DNA of 64,000 nt. Source: Flagellimonas pacifica. GTDB lineage: Bacteria > Bacteroidota > Bacteroidia > Flavobacteriales > Flavobacteriaceae. The notes beneath the pieces are model-generated. The model was not told where the DNA came from, ran no database searches, and saw nothing but the letters and a program-made list of their open reading frames with translations. Below are positions 26,301-35,335 of the stretch, piece after piece. Position numbers and translations under genes: made by a program. Position 1 is the stretch's first letter. Each line of letters opens with the position of its first letter. The stretch is from positions 556,937 to 620,936 of the forward strand of contig NZ_OBEH01000002.1 of the NCBI RefSeq assembly GCF_900215465.1, given 5' to 3'.

Positions 26301-27080
26301 ATGAGAATAATTCCGGCCATAGATATTATTGAAGGGAAATGTGTGCGACTCTCCAAAGGGGATTATGATACCAAAAAGGTATACAATGAGAATCCATTGG
26401 AAGTTGCCAAGCAATTTGAAGACCACGGTATCCAATATTTGCATCTGGTAGATTTGGATGGAGCCAAATCAAAACACATCGTTAACCATAAAGTGTTGGA
26501 AAGTATTGCGGGCCATACCAGCTTAAAAATCGATTTTGGTGGCGGATTAAAAACAGATGAAGATTTACACATCGCATTTGAAAGCGGGGCAAGTCAAATT
26601 ACTGGTGGTAGCATCGCCGTAAAAGATAAACCCACTTTCTTGGGATGGTTGGAAAAATACGGATCTGGAAAAATCATTTTGGGAGCGGATGCCATGGATG
26701 AAAAAATTGCTGTTTCAGGTTGGCAAGAAGAATCAGATCAAGAGTTGATACCATTTATTCAATCCTATCAAAAAAAAGGAATAAACTACATTATCTGTAC
26801 TGATATTAGCAAGGATGGTATGCTGGAAGGCCCTTCGTTTGAGCTTTACAAAAAGATTCTGTCCAAAACCAAAAAGACAGAAACCGTAATAACAGGCAGT
26901 GGTGTTGAGGATAAAGAAGTAATTGGTGTTAGTTTGATAGCTAGCGGAGGTATCTCAGTCTTTGACGAACTACCTAAACTTGCCGAGATTGGTTGCGAAG
27001 GGACTATCATCGGTAAAGCTATATACGAGAATAGAATCAGCTTAAAACAACTGGAGCACTATATTTTGGAGAATGGATAG
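26301..27080 (+). CDS. hisA: ProFAR isomerase HisA
   Basis: A 259-residue TIM-barrel isomerase opening the ribose ring of ProFAR. Seen: [20 protein letters not shown] with the catalytic Asp, [38 protein letters not shown] with the second catalytic Asp, and IASGGIS with [13 protein letters not shown]. Odd: between KKIL and LIASGG there is a segment of about 25 residues (containing [14 protein letters not shown]) where HisA normally has a shorter link; it looks like an insertion of roughly 15 residues before beta-strand 7. ATG at 26301 fits the conserved start better than 26280, which overlaps the GNAT gene. Confidence 0.95.
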   Translation: MRIIPAIDIIEGKCVRLSKGDYDTKKVYNENPLEVAKQFEDHGIQYLHLVDLDGAKSKHIVNHKVLESIAGHTSLKIDFGGGLKTDEDLHIAFESGASQITGGSIAVKDKPTFLGWLEKYGSGKIILGADAMDEKIAVSGWQEESDQELIPFIQSYQKKGINYIICTDISKDGMLEGPSFELYKKILSKTKKTETVITGSGVEDKEVIGVSLIASGGISVFDELPKLAEIGCEGTIIGKAIYENRISLKQLEHYILENG

Positions 27081-27591
27081 CGAGACACAGTTACAGCAAG
27101 AGTTTATTTCAAATGCATGTTATCGGATGGATGAGAGTCTTCGGATGATTAAAATTTGTTTGGACAAACTTCCAGAAAAAGTGATTTGGCAAGAACCGAA
27201 TGAATCGACAAATAGTATAGGGAATCTAATTTTGCATTTATGTGGTAACATTACCCAATATGGAATAGCCTCATTAAAAGGGTTAGAGGATGATAGAAAC
27301 CGCGATGCAGAATTTGCCACACTTTCTGGATATTCAAAGGAAGAACTTTTTCAAAAGCTTGCAGAAACTGTTCAAATGGCAAAAAAAAGTTTTACTGAAG
27401 CAAATAGAGAAGAACTATTAGAGAAAAGGTCGGTTCAAGGATTTGAGTTTTCAGGAATTGGAAATATTGTTCATGTTGTGGAGCATTTTTCTTACCATAC
27501 TGGGCAAATAGCACTGTGGACAAAACTATTGAAGAATGCTGATTTGGGTTTTTATGATGGAATAAACCTCAATACAAAAAACGAAAATTAG
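27073..27591 (+). CDS. DinB family protein (in his operon)
   Basis: A 172-residue four-helix DinB/DUF1572-like protein. Candidate metal-binding histidines are in [12 protein letters not shown] (near residue 53), and in [16 protein letters not shown] (near 133-148). It overlaps hisA by 8 nt and hisF starts right after its stop, so it is expressed with the his genes. It is a different subgroup from the DinB at 1773. No role in histidine synthesis is known to me; a thiol- or metal-dependent detoxifying role is a guess. Confidence 0.82.
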   Translation: MDSETQLQQEFISNACYRMDESLRMIKICLDKLPEKVIWQEPNESTNSIGNLILHLCGNITQYGIASLKGLEDDRNRDAEFATLSGYSKEELFQKLAETVQMAKKSFTEANREELLEKRSVQGFEFSGIGNIVHVVEHFSYHTGQIALWTKLLKNADLGFYDGINLNTKNEN

Positions 27592-28347
27592 ATGTTGACA
27601 AAACGAATCATACCCTGTCTAGACATTAAAAACGGGCGCACCGTAAAAGGTATCAACTTTGTTGATCTTAGAGATGCTGGTGACCCTGTGGAATTAGCAG
27701 AAATCTATGCCAAAGAAGGGGCGGATGAGTTGGTTTTCTTGGATATTTCAGCAACGGAGGAGCGAAGAAAAACCTTAGCAGATTTAGTGTATCATGTTGC
27801 GGAAAAGGTCAATATACCTTTTACTGTTGGAGGCGGGATTTCTTCCGTTGAGGATGTGGATATTTTGCTTCAAAATGGAGCGGATAAAGTTTCCATTAAT
27901 TCTTCAGCAGTAAAAAGACCAGAGCTGATCAACGAGCTTGTTGCCAAGTTTGGTTCACAGTGCATTGTGGTCGCCATAGATGCAAAACAGATTGATGGAA
28001 ACTGGAAGGTTCACTTAGTTGGGGGTAAAGTCCCTACGGAAATGGACTTGTTTGAATGGGCTAAAGAAGTTGAAGAGCGGGGTGCAGGAGAAATATTGTT
28101 CACCTCTATGGATCATGATGGTACCAAGAACGGTTTTGCCAACAAAGCATTGTCTAAATTGTCCAAGCTTGTGAACATTCCCATTATTGCTTCTGGAGGA
28201 GCAGGAGAAGTTTCACATTTTACGGATACTTTTACGGAAGGAAAAGCAGATGCAGCACTTGCTGCCAGTATTTTTCACTTTAAGGAAATAGAAATAAAGG
28301 ATTTAAAGCAAGAATTAAAAAAAGACGGTATTCCCGTTCGACTATAA
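27592..28347 (+). CDS. hisF: Imidazole glycerol phosphate synthase, cyclase subunit
   Basis: A 251-residue TIM barrel that uses ammonia from HisH to form imidazole glycerol phosphate and AICAR. Seen: [20 protein letters not shown] (catalytic Asp near 11), [39 protein letters not shown] with the second catalytic Asp region, [13 protein letters not shown] and [12 protein letters not shown]. The length is normal. Confidence 0.97.
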   Translation: MLTKRIIPCLDIKNGRTVKGINFVDLRDAGDPVELAEIYAKEGADELVFLDISATEERRKTLADLVYHVAEKVNIPFTVGGGISSVEDVDILLQNGADKVSINSSAVKRPELINELVAKFGSQCIVVAIDAKQIDGNWKVHLVGGKVPTEMDLFEWAKEVEERGAGEILFTSMDHDGTKNGFANKALSKLSKLVNIPIIASGGAGEVSHFTDTFTEGKADAALAASIFHFKEIEIKDLKQELKKDGIPVRL

Positions 28348-28349
28348 AA

Positions 28350-28949
28350 ATGGAAATAAATTTCAATAAAAATAGAGACGGTTTAATCCCAGCTATCATC
28401 CAAGATGCAGCAACCAAAAATGTCTTGATGCTGGGCTATATGAATCAAGAGGCATTGAATGCTACACAAGAAACCAAAAAGGTAACATTTTACAGTAGGA
28501 GTAAAAAAAGGCTATGGACAAAAGGAGAGGAAAGCGGTAATTTTTTAAACCTGGTCAAAATCAAAAATGATTGTGATAATGATACCTTGCTTATAACTGT
28601 AAATCCCGTTGGTCCCACATGTCATAAGGGAACGGATACCTGTTGGGCCGAAGAAAATGTTCAAGATTATGGTTTTCTTTCCACTCTGGAGAAAATCATC
28701 ACTTCTAGAAAGGAAGATACTGACAATCCTGATAGCTATGTAGCTTCGTTGTTCCGAAAAGGCATCAATAAAATAGCACAAAAAGTAGGGGAGGAAGCCG
28801 TGGAAACCGTTATAGAGGCAAAAGATGACGATGAGGAATTGTTCTTAAATGAAAGTGCCGACTTGTTATTCCATTATCTTATTTTGTTGCAAGCGAAGGG
28901 ATATAAATTGGAAAACATTATTAATATGCTCAAATCCCGTCACAAATAG
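28350..28949 (+). CDS. hisIE: Phosphoribosyl-AMP cyclohydrolase / phosphoribosyl-ATP pyrophosphatase
   Basis: A 199-residue fusion performing steps 3 and 2 of the pathway. The HisI part (about 1-105) has MLGYMNQEALN, VTFYSRSKKRLWTKGEESGN and the zinc/magnesium site CDNDTLLI with PTCHKGTDTCW. The HisE part (about 112-199) has KVGEEAVETVIEAKDDDEEL, a MazG-like acidic motif. It ends the his operon, followed by a weak terminator at 28953. Confidence 0.97.
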   Translation: MEINFNKNRDGLIPAIIQDAATKNVLMLGYMNQEALNATQETKKVTFYSRSKKRLWTKGEESGNFLNLVKIKNDCDNDTLLITVNPVGPTCHKGTDTCWAEENVQDYGFLSTLEKIITSRKEDTDNPDSYVASLFRKGINKIAQKVGEEAVETVIEAKDDDEELFLNESADLLFHYLILLQAKGYKLENIINMLKSRHK

Positions 28950-28952
28950 AAC

Positions 28953-28979
28953 CTTAAACAATACCGTTAAGTTTTTTTT
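28953..28979 (+). terminator. Probable weak terminator at the end of the his operon
   Basis: A short stem, CTTAA(A)C (28953-28959) with GTTAAG (28966-28971), one bulged A and a 6-nt loop, is followed by eight T. The stem is weak but its position, 4 nt past hisIE, and the T tract support termination. Confidence 0.45.
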
Positions 28980-29020
28980 AAATCCGAAGTCCTTACATTG
29001 AAATAGTTTAACTTTATGTA

Positions 29021-30169
29021 ATGGCTATGAATGTAAGAAAGGGATTTCGTTTCACTACCTACGAAGCTCCTCATCAAACCCCGTTTGAAAAACTTTTTGA
29101 GATTTTTCAAGAATTGATTACGCATACCTCTGGAGATGTGGAGGAAGCATTGGATTGGCTCCGTGAACTTGATAAGGAATACGAGCTGACCGATGATGAT
29201 TATACCATTGATGATTTTATCGAAGATTTAAAGGCTAAGGGTTTCATCCGTGAAGAACTTGATGCAAATAGTGAAAGAACGGAAGGAAAGGAAGGTGATG
29301 GAGATGGGAATTTATCTATTACGGCCAAATTGGAACGCATGTTACGGCAAAGGGCTTTGGAACAAATCTTTGGCAAGCTGAAACGAAGTGGCTCTGGGAA
29401 TCATAAAACTGGAAAGTCTGGAAGGGGTGATGAGCATACCGGAGAGTTTAGGGAATACCGCTTTGGAGATGCCTTGGAACATATTTCTATGACAGAAAGC
29501 CTTAAAAATGCCCAAATCAATCATGGTTTGGACAGTTTTTCATTAAGTGAGGAGGATTTAGTGGTAGAGGATACCCAGTACAAGGCCCAAATGAGTACGG
29601 TGCTGATGATTGATATCAGCCATAGCATGATTCTTTATGGCGAAGATAGGATTACCCCTGCCAAGAAAGTGGCCATGGCTTTGGCGGAATTGATTACAAC
29701 CCGATATCCGAAGGATACTTTGGATATTTTAGTGTTTGGAAATGACGCATGGCCCATTCCCATAAAGGATTTGCCCTATTTAAAAGTTGGTCCTTACCAT
29801 ACCAATACGGTTGCGGGACTTCAATTGGCCATGGATATGCTCAGAAGAAAACGGAACACCAATAAACAGATTTTTATGATTACGGATGGGAAGCCTTCAT
29901 GTCTGAGACTTCCCAATGGCGACTATTATAAAAACAGTGTTGGTTTGGACGATTATATTGTGGAGAAATGCTACGCCATGGCCCAACAGGCCAGAAAGCT
30001 ACATATCCCCATAACCACATTTATGATAGCAGAAGACCCGTACCTAATACAGTTTGTACGGGAATTTACCCAAGCCAACAAAGGAAAAGCATTTTATACA
30101 GGCCTTAAGGGGTTGGGTGAAATGATTTTTGAAGATTACGAACAAAATAGAAGAAAAAGAATTAAGTAA
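29021..30169 (+). CDS. VWA-domain protein paired with a MoxR-type ATPase
   Basis: A 382-residue cytoplasmic protein with an acidic N-terminal helical part (about 1-90), a basic Gly-rich linker (SGNHKTGKSGRGDE near 126-139) and a C-terminal VWA domain with an intact MIDAS: DISHS (near 195-199), a Thr in the TVAGL region and MITDGKPS. It resembles CoxE/ViaA-type partners of AAA+ ATPases. The next gene encodes such an ATPase. Together they probably remodel or load a client protein, as CoxD/CoxE and RavA/ViaA do. A second ATG at 29027 is an alternative start. Confidence 0.85.
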   Translation: MAMNVRKGFRFTTYEAPHQTPFEKLFEIFQELITHTSGDVEEALDWLRELDKEYELTDDDYTIDDFIEDLKAKGFIREELDANSERTEGKEGDGDGNLSITAKLERMLRQRALEQIFGKLKRSGSGNHKTGKSGRGDEHTGEFREYRFGDALEHISMTESLKNAQINHGLDSFSLSEEDLVVEDTQYKAQMSTVLMIDISHSMILYGEDRITPAKKVAMALAELITTRYPKDTLDILVFGNDAWPIPIKDLPYLKVGPYHTNTVAGLQLAMDMLRRKRNTNKQIFMITDGKPSCLRLPNGDYYKNSVGLDDYIVEKCYAMAQQARKLHIPITTFMIAEDPYLIQFVREFTQANKGKAFYTGLKGLGEMIFEDYEQNRRKRIK

Positions 30170-30185
30170 GCATATTTACACGATA

Positions 30186-31655
30186 ATGAAATTGGACCAT
30201 AACAAAATAACGACCCTAGGGCAACTCAAAGCAGCTGGTTATCAAAGTAAGAGCATTAAAGATGAATTGCGTGAGAATCTTTTGGAAAAAATAGCTAACG
30301 GGGAAGACACTTTTCATGGGGTATGGGGCTATGAAAATTCTGTGATTCCGGAATTGGAGCGAGCTATTTTGTCCAGGCACAACATTAATCTTTTGGGGTT
30401 GAGAGGTCAGGCCAAAACGCGTCTTGCAAGATTGATGGTTCAGCTTTTGGACGAATGGATTCCTATTGTGGGAGGTTCTGAGGTTCACGATGACCCTTTT
30501 CAACCCATTTCAAGATACGCAACAGAGTTAATTAAAGAAGAGGGAGATGACATTCCCATCGAATGGATACATCGAGATGAGCGTTTTTATGAAAAACTGG
30601 CTACACCTGATGTAACCGTTGCCGATTTAATAGGTGATATTGACCCAATAAAAGCGGCTAACTTAAAACTTTCCTATGCAGATGATAGAGTAATTCATTT
30701 TGGAATGATACCACGGGCCAATCGCTGTATTTTTGTGATAAATGAATTACCTGATCTTCAAGCAAGAATTCAAGTAGCGTTGTTTAATATACTGCAGGAA
30801 GGAGATATACAGATTCGAGGATTCAAACTTCGCCTTACTTTGGACCTTCAATTTCTATTTACTGCAAACCCTGAAGATTATACCAATAGAGGTAGTATAG
30901 TTACCCCGTTAAAGGATAGGATTGGTTCTCAAATCCTTACCCATTATCCGGAGAATTTAGAAATAGCGAAGAAAATAACCCGTCAAGAGGCACAATTGGA
31001 TAAAAGACAGCTGGATGTTGTCCATGTTCCAGAAATAGCCATGGATGTTTTGGAACAAATTAGTTTTGAAGCACGAAATAGCGAATATGTGGATTCCAAA
31101 AGTGGGGTCAGTGCACGATTGAGCATTACTGCATTTGAAAATCTGTTGAGTACAGCCGAGCGGCGGATTATTAAGTCGGGAGATAAGAAAACTACAGTTC
31201 GATTAACTGATTTCATGGGAGTGATTCCTTCCATTACAGGAAAAATAGAGTTGGTTTATGAAGGAGAGCAGGAGGGAGCTGGGTCAGTTGCTGAAATTCT
31301 TGTGGAAGACGCCATTAAATCTTTATTTCCCAATTATTTTCCTGAGATAGCCAAACTGGAACGGAAAGATGCTGAAAGCGTATACGATGATTTGGTACAT
31401 TGGTTTTTTGACGGAGAAGGGTTTGAACTGTTGGATGAAGATATGGACAAGGAATACCGAACAAAATTGGATTCAGTTATCCCTTTAAATCATCTGCTCA
31501 AAGAATATCAACCTTCGATCTCAAAAGAGGATTCTTATTTTATGAAGGAGTTGTTGTTATGGGGACTGGTTGCACACAAAAAATTGAGCAAGCATCGTTT
31601 TACCCAAGGTTACCAATTCAAAGACCTGTATGGTAGTTATATTAGTGGATTATAG
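30186..31655 (+). CDS. AAA+ ATPase of the MoxR / Mg-chelatase ChlI-like group
   Basis: A 489-residue ATPase with Walker A in LLGLRGQAKTRLARLM (near residues 75-90), a Walker B-like segment CIFVINELPDL, a sensor-type FTANPEDYTNRG and arginine-finger candidates in TPLKDRIGSQ. Odd: Walker B has Asn-Glu where most MoxR proteins have Asp-Glu. A helical lid region and a C-terminal domain of unknown role follow. It lies 16 nt after the VWA gene. I chose ATG at 30186 (MKLDHNKITT), as the longer frame from 30129 overlaps the VWA gene. The client is unknown. Confidence 0.85.
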   Translation: MKLDHNKITTLGQLKAAGYQSKSIKDELRENLLEKIANGEDTFHGVWGYENSVIPELERAILSRHNINLLGLRGQAKTRLARLMVQLLDEWIPIVGGSEVHDDPFQPISRYATELIKEEGDDIPIEWIHRDERFYEKLATPDVTVADLIGDIDPIKAANLKLSYADDRVIHFGMIPRANRCIFVINELPDLQARIQVALFNILQEGDIQIRGFKLRLTLDLQFLFTANPEDYTNRGSIVTPLKDRIGSQILTHYPENLEIAKKITRQEAQLDKRQLDVVHVPEIAMDVLEQISFEARNSEYVDSKSGVSARLSITAFENLLSTAERRIIKSGDKKTTVRLTDFMGVIPSITGKIELVYEGEQEGAGSVAEILVEDAIKSLFPNYFPEIAKLERKDAESVYDDLVHWFFDGEGFELLDEDMDKEYRTKLDSVIPLNHLLKEYQPSISKEDSYFMKELLLWGLVAHKKLSKHRFTQGYQFKDLYGSYISGL

Positions 31656-31663
31656 CTTAATGA

Positions 31664-32146
31664 CTATTGCCAAATATTCAGGTTGTCGTTGTAATTTTCA
31701 AAGTTATATTCCCCTATGAGTCGTTTTCTGTGCCAAAAAGAAACCAAAGTAAGCAAGGGTAACAAACAATATAAAACTAGTGTAAAGATTCCCATCGGCT
31801 TAAATGTATATGGGAGTATATGCTCTTGATATTCTGAAAAAGAGTTTAAAATAAGAGCAGTGTCGTAAATTTTAAATGCATATACAATCATAAGTACATA
31901 TAGTGCATATTCCAAATTTCTCATTTTTGGATCAGGTAATTCTCCTTCGGTTATTTTGAACCAAATCACATAGAGGTACAAAAAATGAATAGTACTCAAT
32001 AAAGGAAAAATAAAGTTGTCAGGTTTAAAGAAATAAAACCTATTGGTATAAATTCCGTAAAAATTTAGAATTACCAAAGCAAATAATATGATAAAAAGAA
32101 CAATACTGTTTCTTTTCCAATTTAATACCTTGAGTAGTAAGTCCAT
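31664..32146 (-). CDS. Hypothetical integral membrane protein
   Basis: A protein of about 160 residues with four predicted membrane helices (near residues 10-30, 42-61, 74-96 and 117-139), separated by short loops. No motif is recognised. ATG at 32146 (MDLLLKVLNWKR) is preferred to the in-frame TTG at 32170 because it directly precedes the first basic and hydrophobic stretch. It converges on the MoxR ATPase gene with 8 nt between the stops. Function unknown. Confidence 0.6.
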   Translation of the reverse strand: MDLLLKVLNWKRNSIVLFIILFALVILNFYGIYTNRFYFFKPDNFIFPLLSTIHFLYLYVIWFKITEGELPDPKMRNLEYALYVLMIVYAFKIYDTALILNSFSEYQEHILPYTFKPMGIFTLVLYCLLPLLTLVSFWHRKRLIGEYNFENYNDNLNIWQ

Positions 32147-32318
32147 GTTTGTTAGAGATTTGGGATTCAATACAAGACAAAGAACTGAATTCCCAATGTG
32201 TTATAATAAAGAAATCGTTAAACAGTTGGCATTACAGGACAATCCGAAAATGAAATAACTTCATGGCTATCAAAATTGCTTTACTGTTTGATTAACTTCT
32301 CATATTGTATGATTAAAA

Positions 32319-32346
32319 ATGGCCCATCTAATACTAGATGAGCCAT
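32319..32346 (-). terminator. Terminator of the Cys-rich peptide gene
   Basis: An imperfect hairpin: ATGGC (32319-32323) pairs GCCAT (32342-32346), and CATCTA (32325-32330) pairs TAGATG (32335-32340), with one mismatch and a 4-nt loop. On the minus strand it is followed by TTTTTAATC. It sits 14 nt past the stop of the peptide gene. Confidence 0.7.
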
Positions 32347-32360
32347 AAAGAATAAATTGA

Positions 32361-32552
32361 TTAAACAAGGTCTGGGTTGCAGCTAGAAAGGCACATATAA
32401 CCTTCTGTTGAATTCCCTGCGTTAGCACATCCAACATAACCATTGTATGGATAAGATTGCATACAATACTGAAGGGAATTCCCGGCACCCATAATTTCAC
32501 TTAGTTGACTACGGGTTAATTTGTTTTCTTCTAATACTTTCAATAAACTCAT
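32361..32552 (-). CDS. Putative RiPP / bacteriocin-like precursor peptide
   Basis: A 63-residue peptide. The N-terminal part, MSLLKVLEENKLTRSQLSEI, then MGAG, looks like the double-glycine-type leader of Bacteroidota RiPP precursors (LTRxQL...I.G[AG]). The core after residue 24 is rich in Tyr, Asn and Gly and has four cysteines (30, 42, 54 and 58), ending SSCNPDLV. It has its own terminator. No modifying enzyme, C39 peptidase transporter or radical SAM protein is found within this window. It may be matured by enzymes elsewhere or be a small non-RiPP secreted peptide. Expression is supported only by gene structure. Confidence 0.62.
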   Translation of the reverse strand: MSLLKVLEENKLTRSQLSEIMGAGNSLQYCMQSYPYNGYVGCANAGNSTEGYMCLSSCNPDLV

Positions 32553-32789
32553 GCGAATAAGGTTTTAATTATTATACACCATAAATTTATAAGTAAAATC
32601 TTACATTTATGTTAAATAAATTACAATGATTGAATGAAATTAGTTGATTGGCAATAACAGATTGTTTCTAGTAGGTTGTTTGAATGAATTATACATCAAT
32701 TGAAAATGATTCAGTATCAATTATCTGATTAATAAATGAATGAAGAAGTCTAACAAGATTTTTTTGTATTTTGGAACAAACACTTTTAA

Positions 32790-33665
32790 ATGCAAAATTG
32801 GCACTATATCTTGTTAATTGTACTTCTGGCATATATTCTGATCAGTGTCTCTCTGTACTTTCTTCAAGATTATTTTCTTTTCAAACCAGAAAAGCTTTCT
32901 AAAGACTTCCAATTTTTTTATGACAATCAAGAGATAGAGGAGTATAATGTAGAAACCAGAGATGGGGCCATTATAAATGGACTCCGTTTTAAGGCACAAA
33001 ACCCAAAGGGTGTTGTTTTCTACCTAAAGGGAAATTCAAAAAGCATAAAAGGTTGGGGGAAGTTCGCTGTGGACTTTACGCGTCATGGGTATGATGTTAT
33101 TATGGTCGATTACCGTGGTTTTGGGAAAAGTACGGGCCGAAGAACACAAAAGGCAGTGAAACGTGATATGCAAGTCATTTATAATAAAATCAAGGAGAAA
33201 GTAACGGAAAAATATATCATACTTTATGGCAGGTCTATGGGGTCCGGTTTTGCTGCAAAACTGGCTTCTATGAACAATCCAAGAATGTTGATATTGGATG
33301 CGCCTTATTATAGCCTTAGTAAAGTTGCAAAAAAATATATACCCTTTATGCCTTTGTCTTTGCTTATTAAGTTCCCTATGCCAACCTATAAATGGTTAAA
33401 ATACGTTAACTGCCCCATTCATATTATACATGGAACAGATGACCGATTGATTCCCTATAAAACCAGTGTGAAGCTTTCCAAAATCAAGCCTGAACTTACA
33501 AAGCTCTATACAGTAATAGGAGGGGGGCATAAAAACTTGAATACTTTTGAATCTTATCATAAAATGCTCACAGAAATTATTACAACAAAACCAAGAAAGG
33601 TCAATCTGGAAGGTTCCAGTATTAATGTAAGACATTCATCAAAACGTGCCAATGCAAAAGCTTAA
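32790..33665 (+). CDS. Alpha/beta hydrolase, first of a tandem pair
   Basis: A 291-residue protein with an N-terminal membrane helix (about 5-24) and an alpha/beta hydrolase domain. Seen: KGVVFYLKGNSKSIKGWG (oxyanion region), VDYRGFGKSTG, the nucleophile elbow YGRSMGSGFAA (Ser near 150), a late Asp in IHGTDDRLIPY and His in GGGHKNL. It resembles BEM46/Abhd13-like membrane-anchored hydrolases. In place of the usual YFHGNA it has YLKGNS, a His-to-Lys change in the oxyanion loop. It overlaps the next gene by 14 nt. Confidence 0.85.
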   Translation: MQNWHYILLIVLLAYILISVSLYFLQDYFLFKPEKLSKDFQFFYDNQEIEEYNVETRDGAIINGLRFKAQNPKGVVFYLKGNSKSIKGWGKFAVDFTRHGYDVIMVDYRGFGKSTGRRTQKAVKRDMQVIYNKIKEKVTEKYIILYGRSMGSGFAAKLASMNNPRMLILDAPYYSLSKVAKKYIPFMPLSLLIKFPMPTYKWLKYVNCPIHIIHGTDDRLIPYKTSVKLSKIKPELTKLYTVIGGGHKNLNTFESYHKMLTEIITTKPRKVNLEGSSINVRHSSKRANAKA

Positions 33666-34449
33666 GCGAATAGGTGTTTCTGTTTTAGTTCTATTATCGC
33701 TGTTGACCCTTATGCTTACTATGTTTCAAGAAAAACTCATTTTTTTACCCACAAAACTCCCTCAGGATTTTGATTATTCCTTTCCATATGATTTTGAGGA
33801 ACTGTTCTTGGAAACCGATGATGGAGCTAGACTAAATGCAATTCATTTTAAAAAAGAAAACCCTAAAGGGCTTGTGCTGTATTTTCATGGAAATGCAGGT
33901 GATTTGTCCAGATGGGGACAGATTATGTCGCCTTTTGTTGATTTAGGTTATGATGTGCTTGTTATGGATTATAGAGGGTATGGAAAAAGTACAGGAGCAT
34001 TAAGTGAAAAAGCATTGTATAAAGATGCCCAAATGTTTTATGACCATGTGTTGAAGGAATATCCAGAAAATGAAATTGTGGTTTATGGGCGTTCATTGGG
34101 AGCTAGTATTGCAACCCAATTGGCATCAAACAATAGTCCTAAAAAGCTAATCTTGGAAACCCCTTTTTATAGTTTGTTGGATGTTGCGGAGGGCCGTTTT
34201 CCATTTTTACCTGTCAGATATGTGTTGAAATATAAGATGCCTTCTTTTGACTACATACAAAAAGTTCAAGGTCCAATCCGAATTTTTCATGGAACAACGG
34301 ATGATGTGGTTCCGTATGAATCCGGAAAAAAACTATTTGAAGCCATACCGATTTCTGATAAGAAAATGTATACCATAAAAAATGGAAATCATAACAACCT
34401 AATAGAATTTGAGGTCTTCAGGGAAGGGATAAAACAAGAATTGGATTAA
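33652..34449 (+). CDS. Alpha/beta hydrolase, second of a tandem pair
   Basis: A 265-residue paralogue of the preceding gene with the same plan: an N-terminal membrane helix (about 6-24), GLVLYFHGNAGDLSRWG, MDYRGYGKSTG, YGRSLGASIA (Ser nucleophile), Asp in FHGTTDDVVPY and His in NGNHNNL. The classical HGNA oxyanion motif is intact here. The start is ATG at 33652 (MQKLKRIGVSV); the GTG two codons earlier is less likely. The pair reflects a tandem duplication. Substrates are unknown. Confidence 0.86.
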   Translation: MQKLKRIGVSVLVLLSLLTLMLTMFQEKLIFLPTKLPQDFDYSFPYDFEELFLETDDGARLNAIHFKKENPKGLVLYFHGNAGDLSRWGQIMSPFVDLGYDVLVMDYRGYGKSTGALSEKALYKDAQMFYDHVLKEYPENEIVVYGRSLGASIATQLASNNSPKKLILETPFYSLLDVAEGRFPFLPVRYVLKYKMPSFDYIQKVQGPIRIFHGTTDDVVPYESGKKLFEAIPISDKKMYTIKNGNHNNLIEFEVFREGIKQELD

Positions 34450-34450
34450 A

Positions 34451-35335
34451 TCAGTCAAATAAATCTGAAGATAAATACCGATCTCCCCGATCACAAACAA
34501 TGGAGACAATTGTACCACTTTCCAAAGATTGGGCTAGCCGTAAAGCCATTGCCGCAGCACCTCCGCTACTGACCCCAGCAAAGATTCCCTCTTCCTTTGC
34601 CAATAATACTGCCATTTCTTCAGCCTCTTTTTGACTCACTTCCATTACAGTATCCACTTTCTTCGGATCAAATATTTTTGGTAAGTATTCCTCTGGCCAT
34701 TTTCTAATCCCTGGAATTCTGGAATCATCTGTAGGCTGTACACCAACTATTTGGATATTTTTATTTTGTTCCTTTAAAAAAGTAGAAGTGCCCATAATAG
34801 TACCTGTGGTTCCCATGCTTGACACAAAATGAGTGATTCCTTCTTCGGTATCCTTCCAAATTTCGGGACCTGTGGACTTGTAATGAGCCATCCAATTATC
34901 ATTATTGGTAAATTGATTGAGCATTAAATATCCTTCATCGCCGACTTTAGCTTCGGCATAATCACGGGCTCCTTCTATACCGACATCAGAAGAAGTCAAT
35001 GTTACCTTGGCTCCATATGCTCTCATGGTCTGGACACGTTCTTTTGTTGAATTTTCAGGCATAACCAATTCGATGTTCAATCCGTAGATTCCTGCAATCA
35101 TGGCCAGGGCAATTCCAGTGTTTCCGCTGGTTGCCTCAATCAGCTTTGTAGCTTTGGTGATTTCTCCCCGATCCAAACCACTCTTGATCATGTTCAGGGC
35201 CGGTCTGTCTTTTACACTTCCACCAGGGTTATGCCCTTCTAATTTAAAAAACAATTTTACATTGGGATTGGTGTTGAGAATTCTACTTTCCACCAAAGGT
35301 GTGTTCCCAATCAGGTCAAGAATGTTTTTAGACAT
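34451..35335 (-). CDS. cysM: Cysteine synthase (O-acetylserine sulfhydrylase)
   Basis: A 294-residue PLP enzyme replacing the acetyl group of O-acetylserine with sulfide. Seen: LIGNTPLVES, LEGHNPGGSVKDRPALNMI (PLP Lys in SVKDR, near 42), EATSGNTGIALAMIA, the phosphate-binding STMGTTGT-like region VSSMGTTGTIMG, and the C-terminal CDRGDRYLSS. Sequence style is nearer CysM than CysK. It overlaps the end of cysE by 8 nt on the same strand, so the two steps of cysteine synthesis form an operon. Confidence 0.94.
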   Translation of the reverse strand: MSKNILDLIGNTPLVESRILNTNPNVKLFFKLEGHNPGGSVKDRPALNMIKSGLDRGEITKATKLIEATSGNTGIALAMIAGIYGLNIELVMPENSTKERVQTMRAYGAKVTLTSSDVGIEGARDYAEAKVGDEGYLMLNQFTNNDNWMAHYKSTGPEIWKDTEEGITHFVSSMGTTGTIMGTSTFLKEQNKNIQIVGVQPTDDSRIPGIRKWPEEYLPKIFDPKKVDTVMEVSQKEAEEMAVLLAKEEGIFAGVSSGGAAAMALRLAQSLESGTIVSIVCDRGDRYLSSDLFD

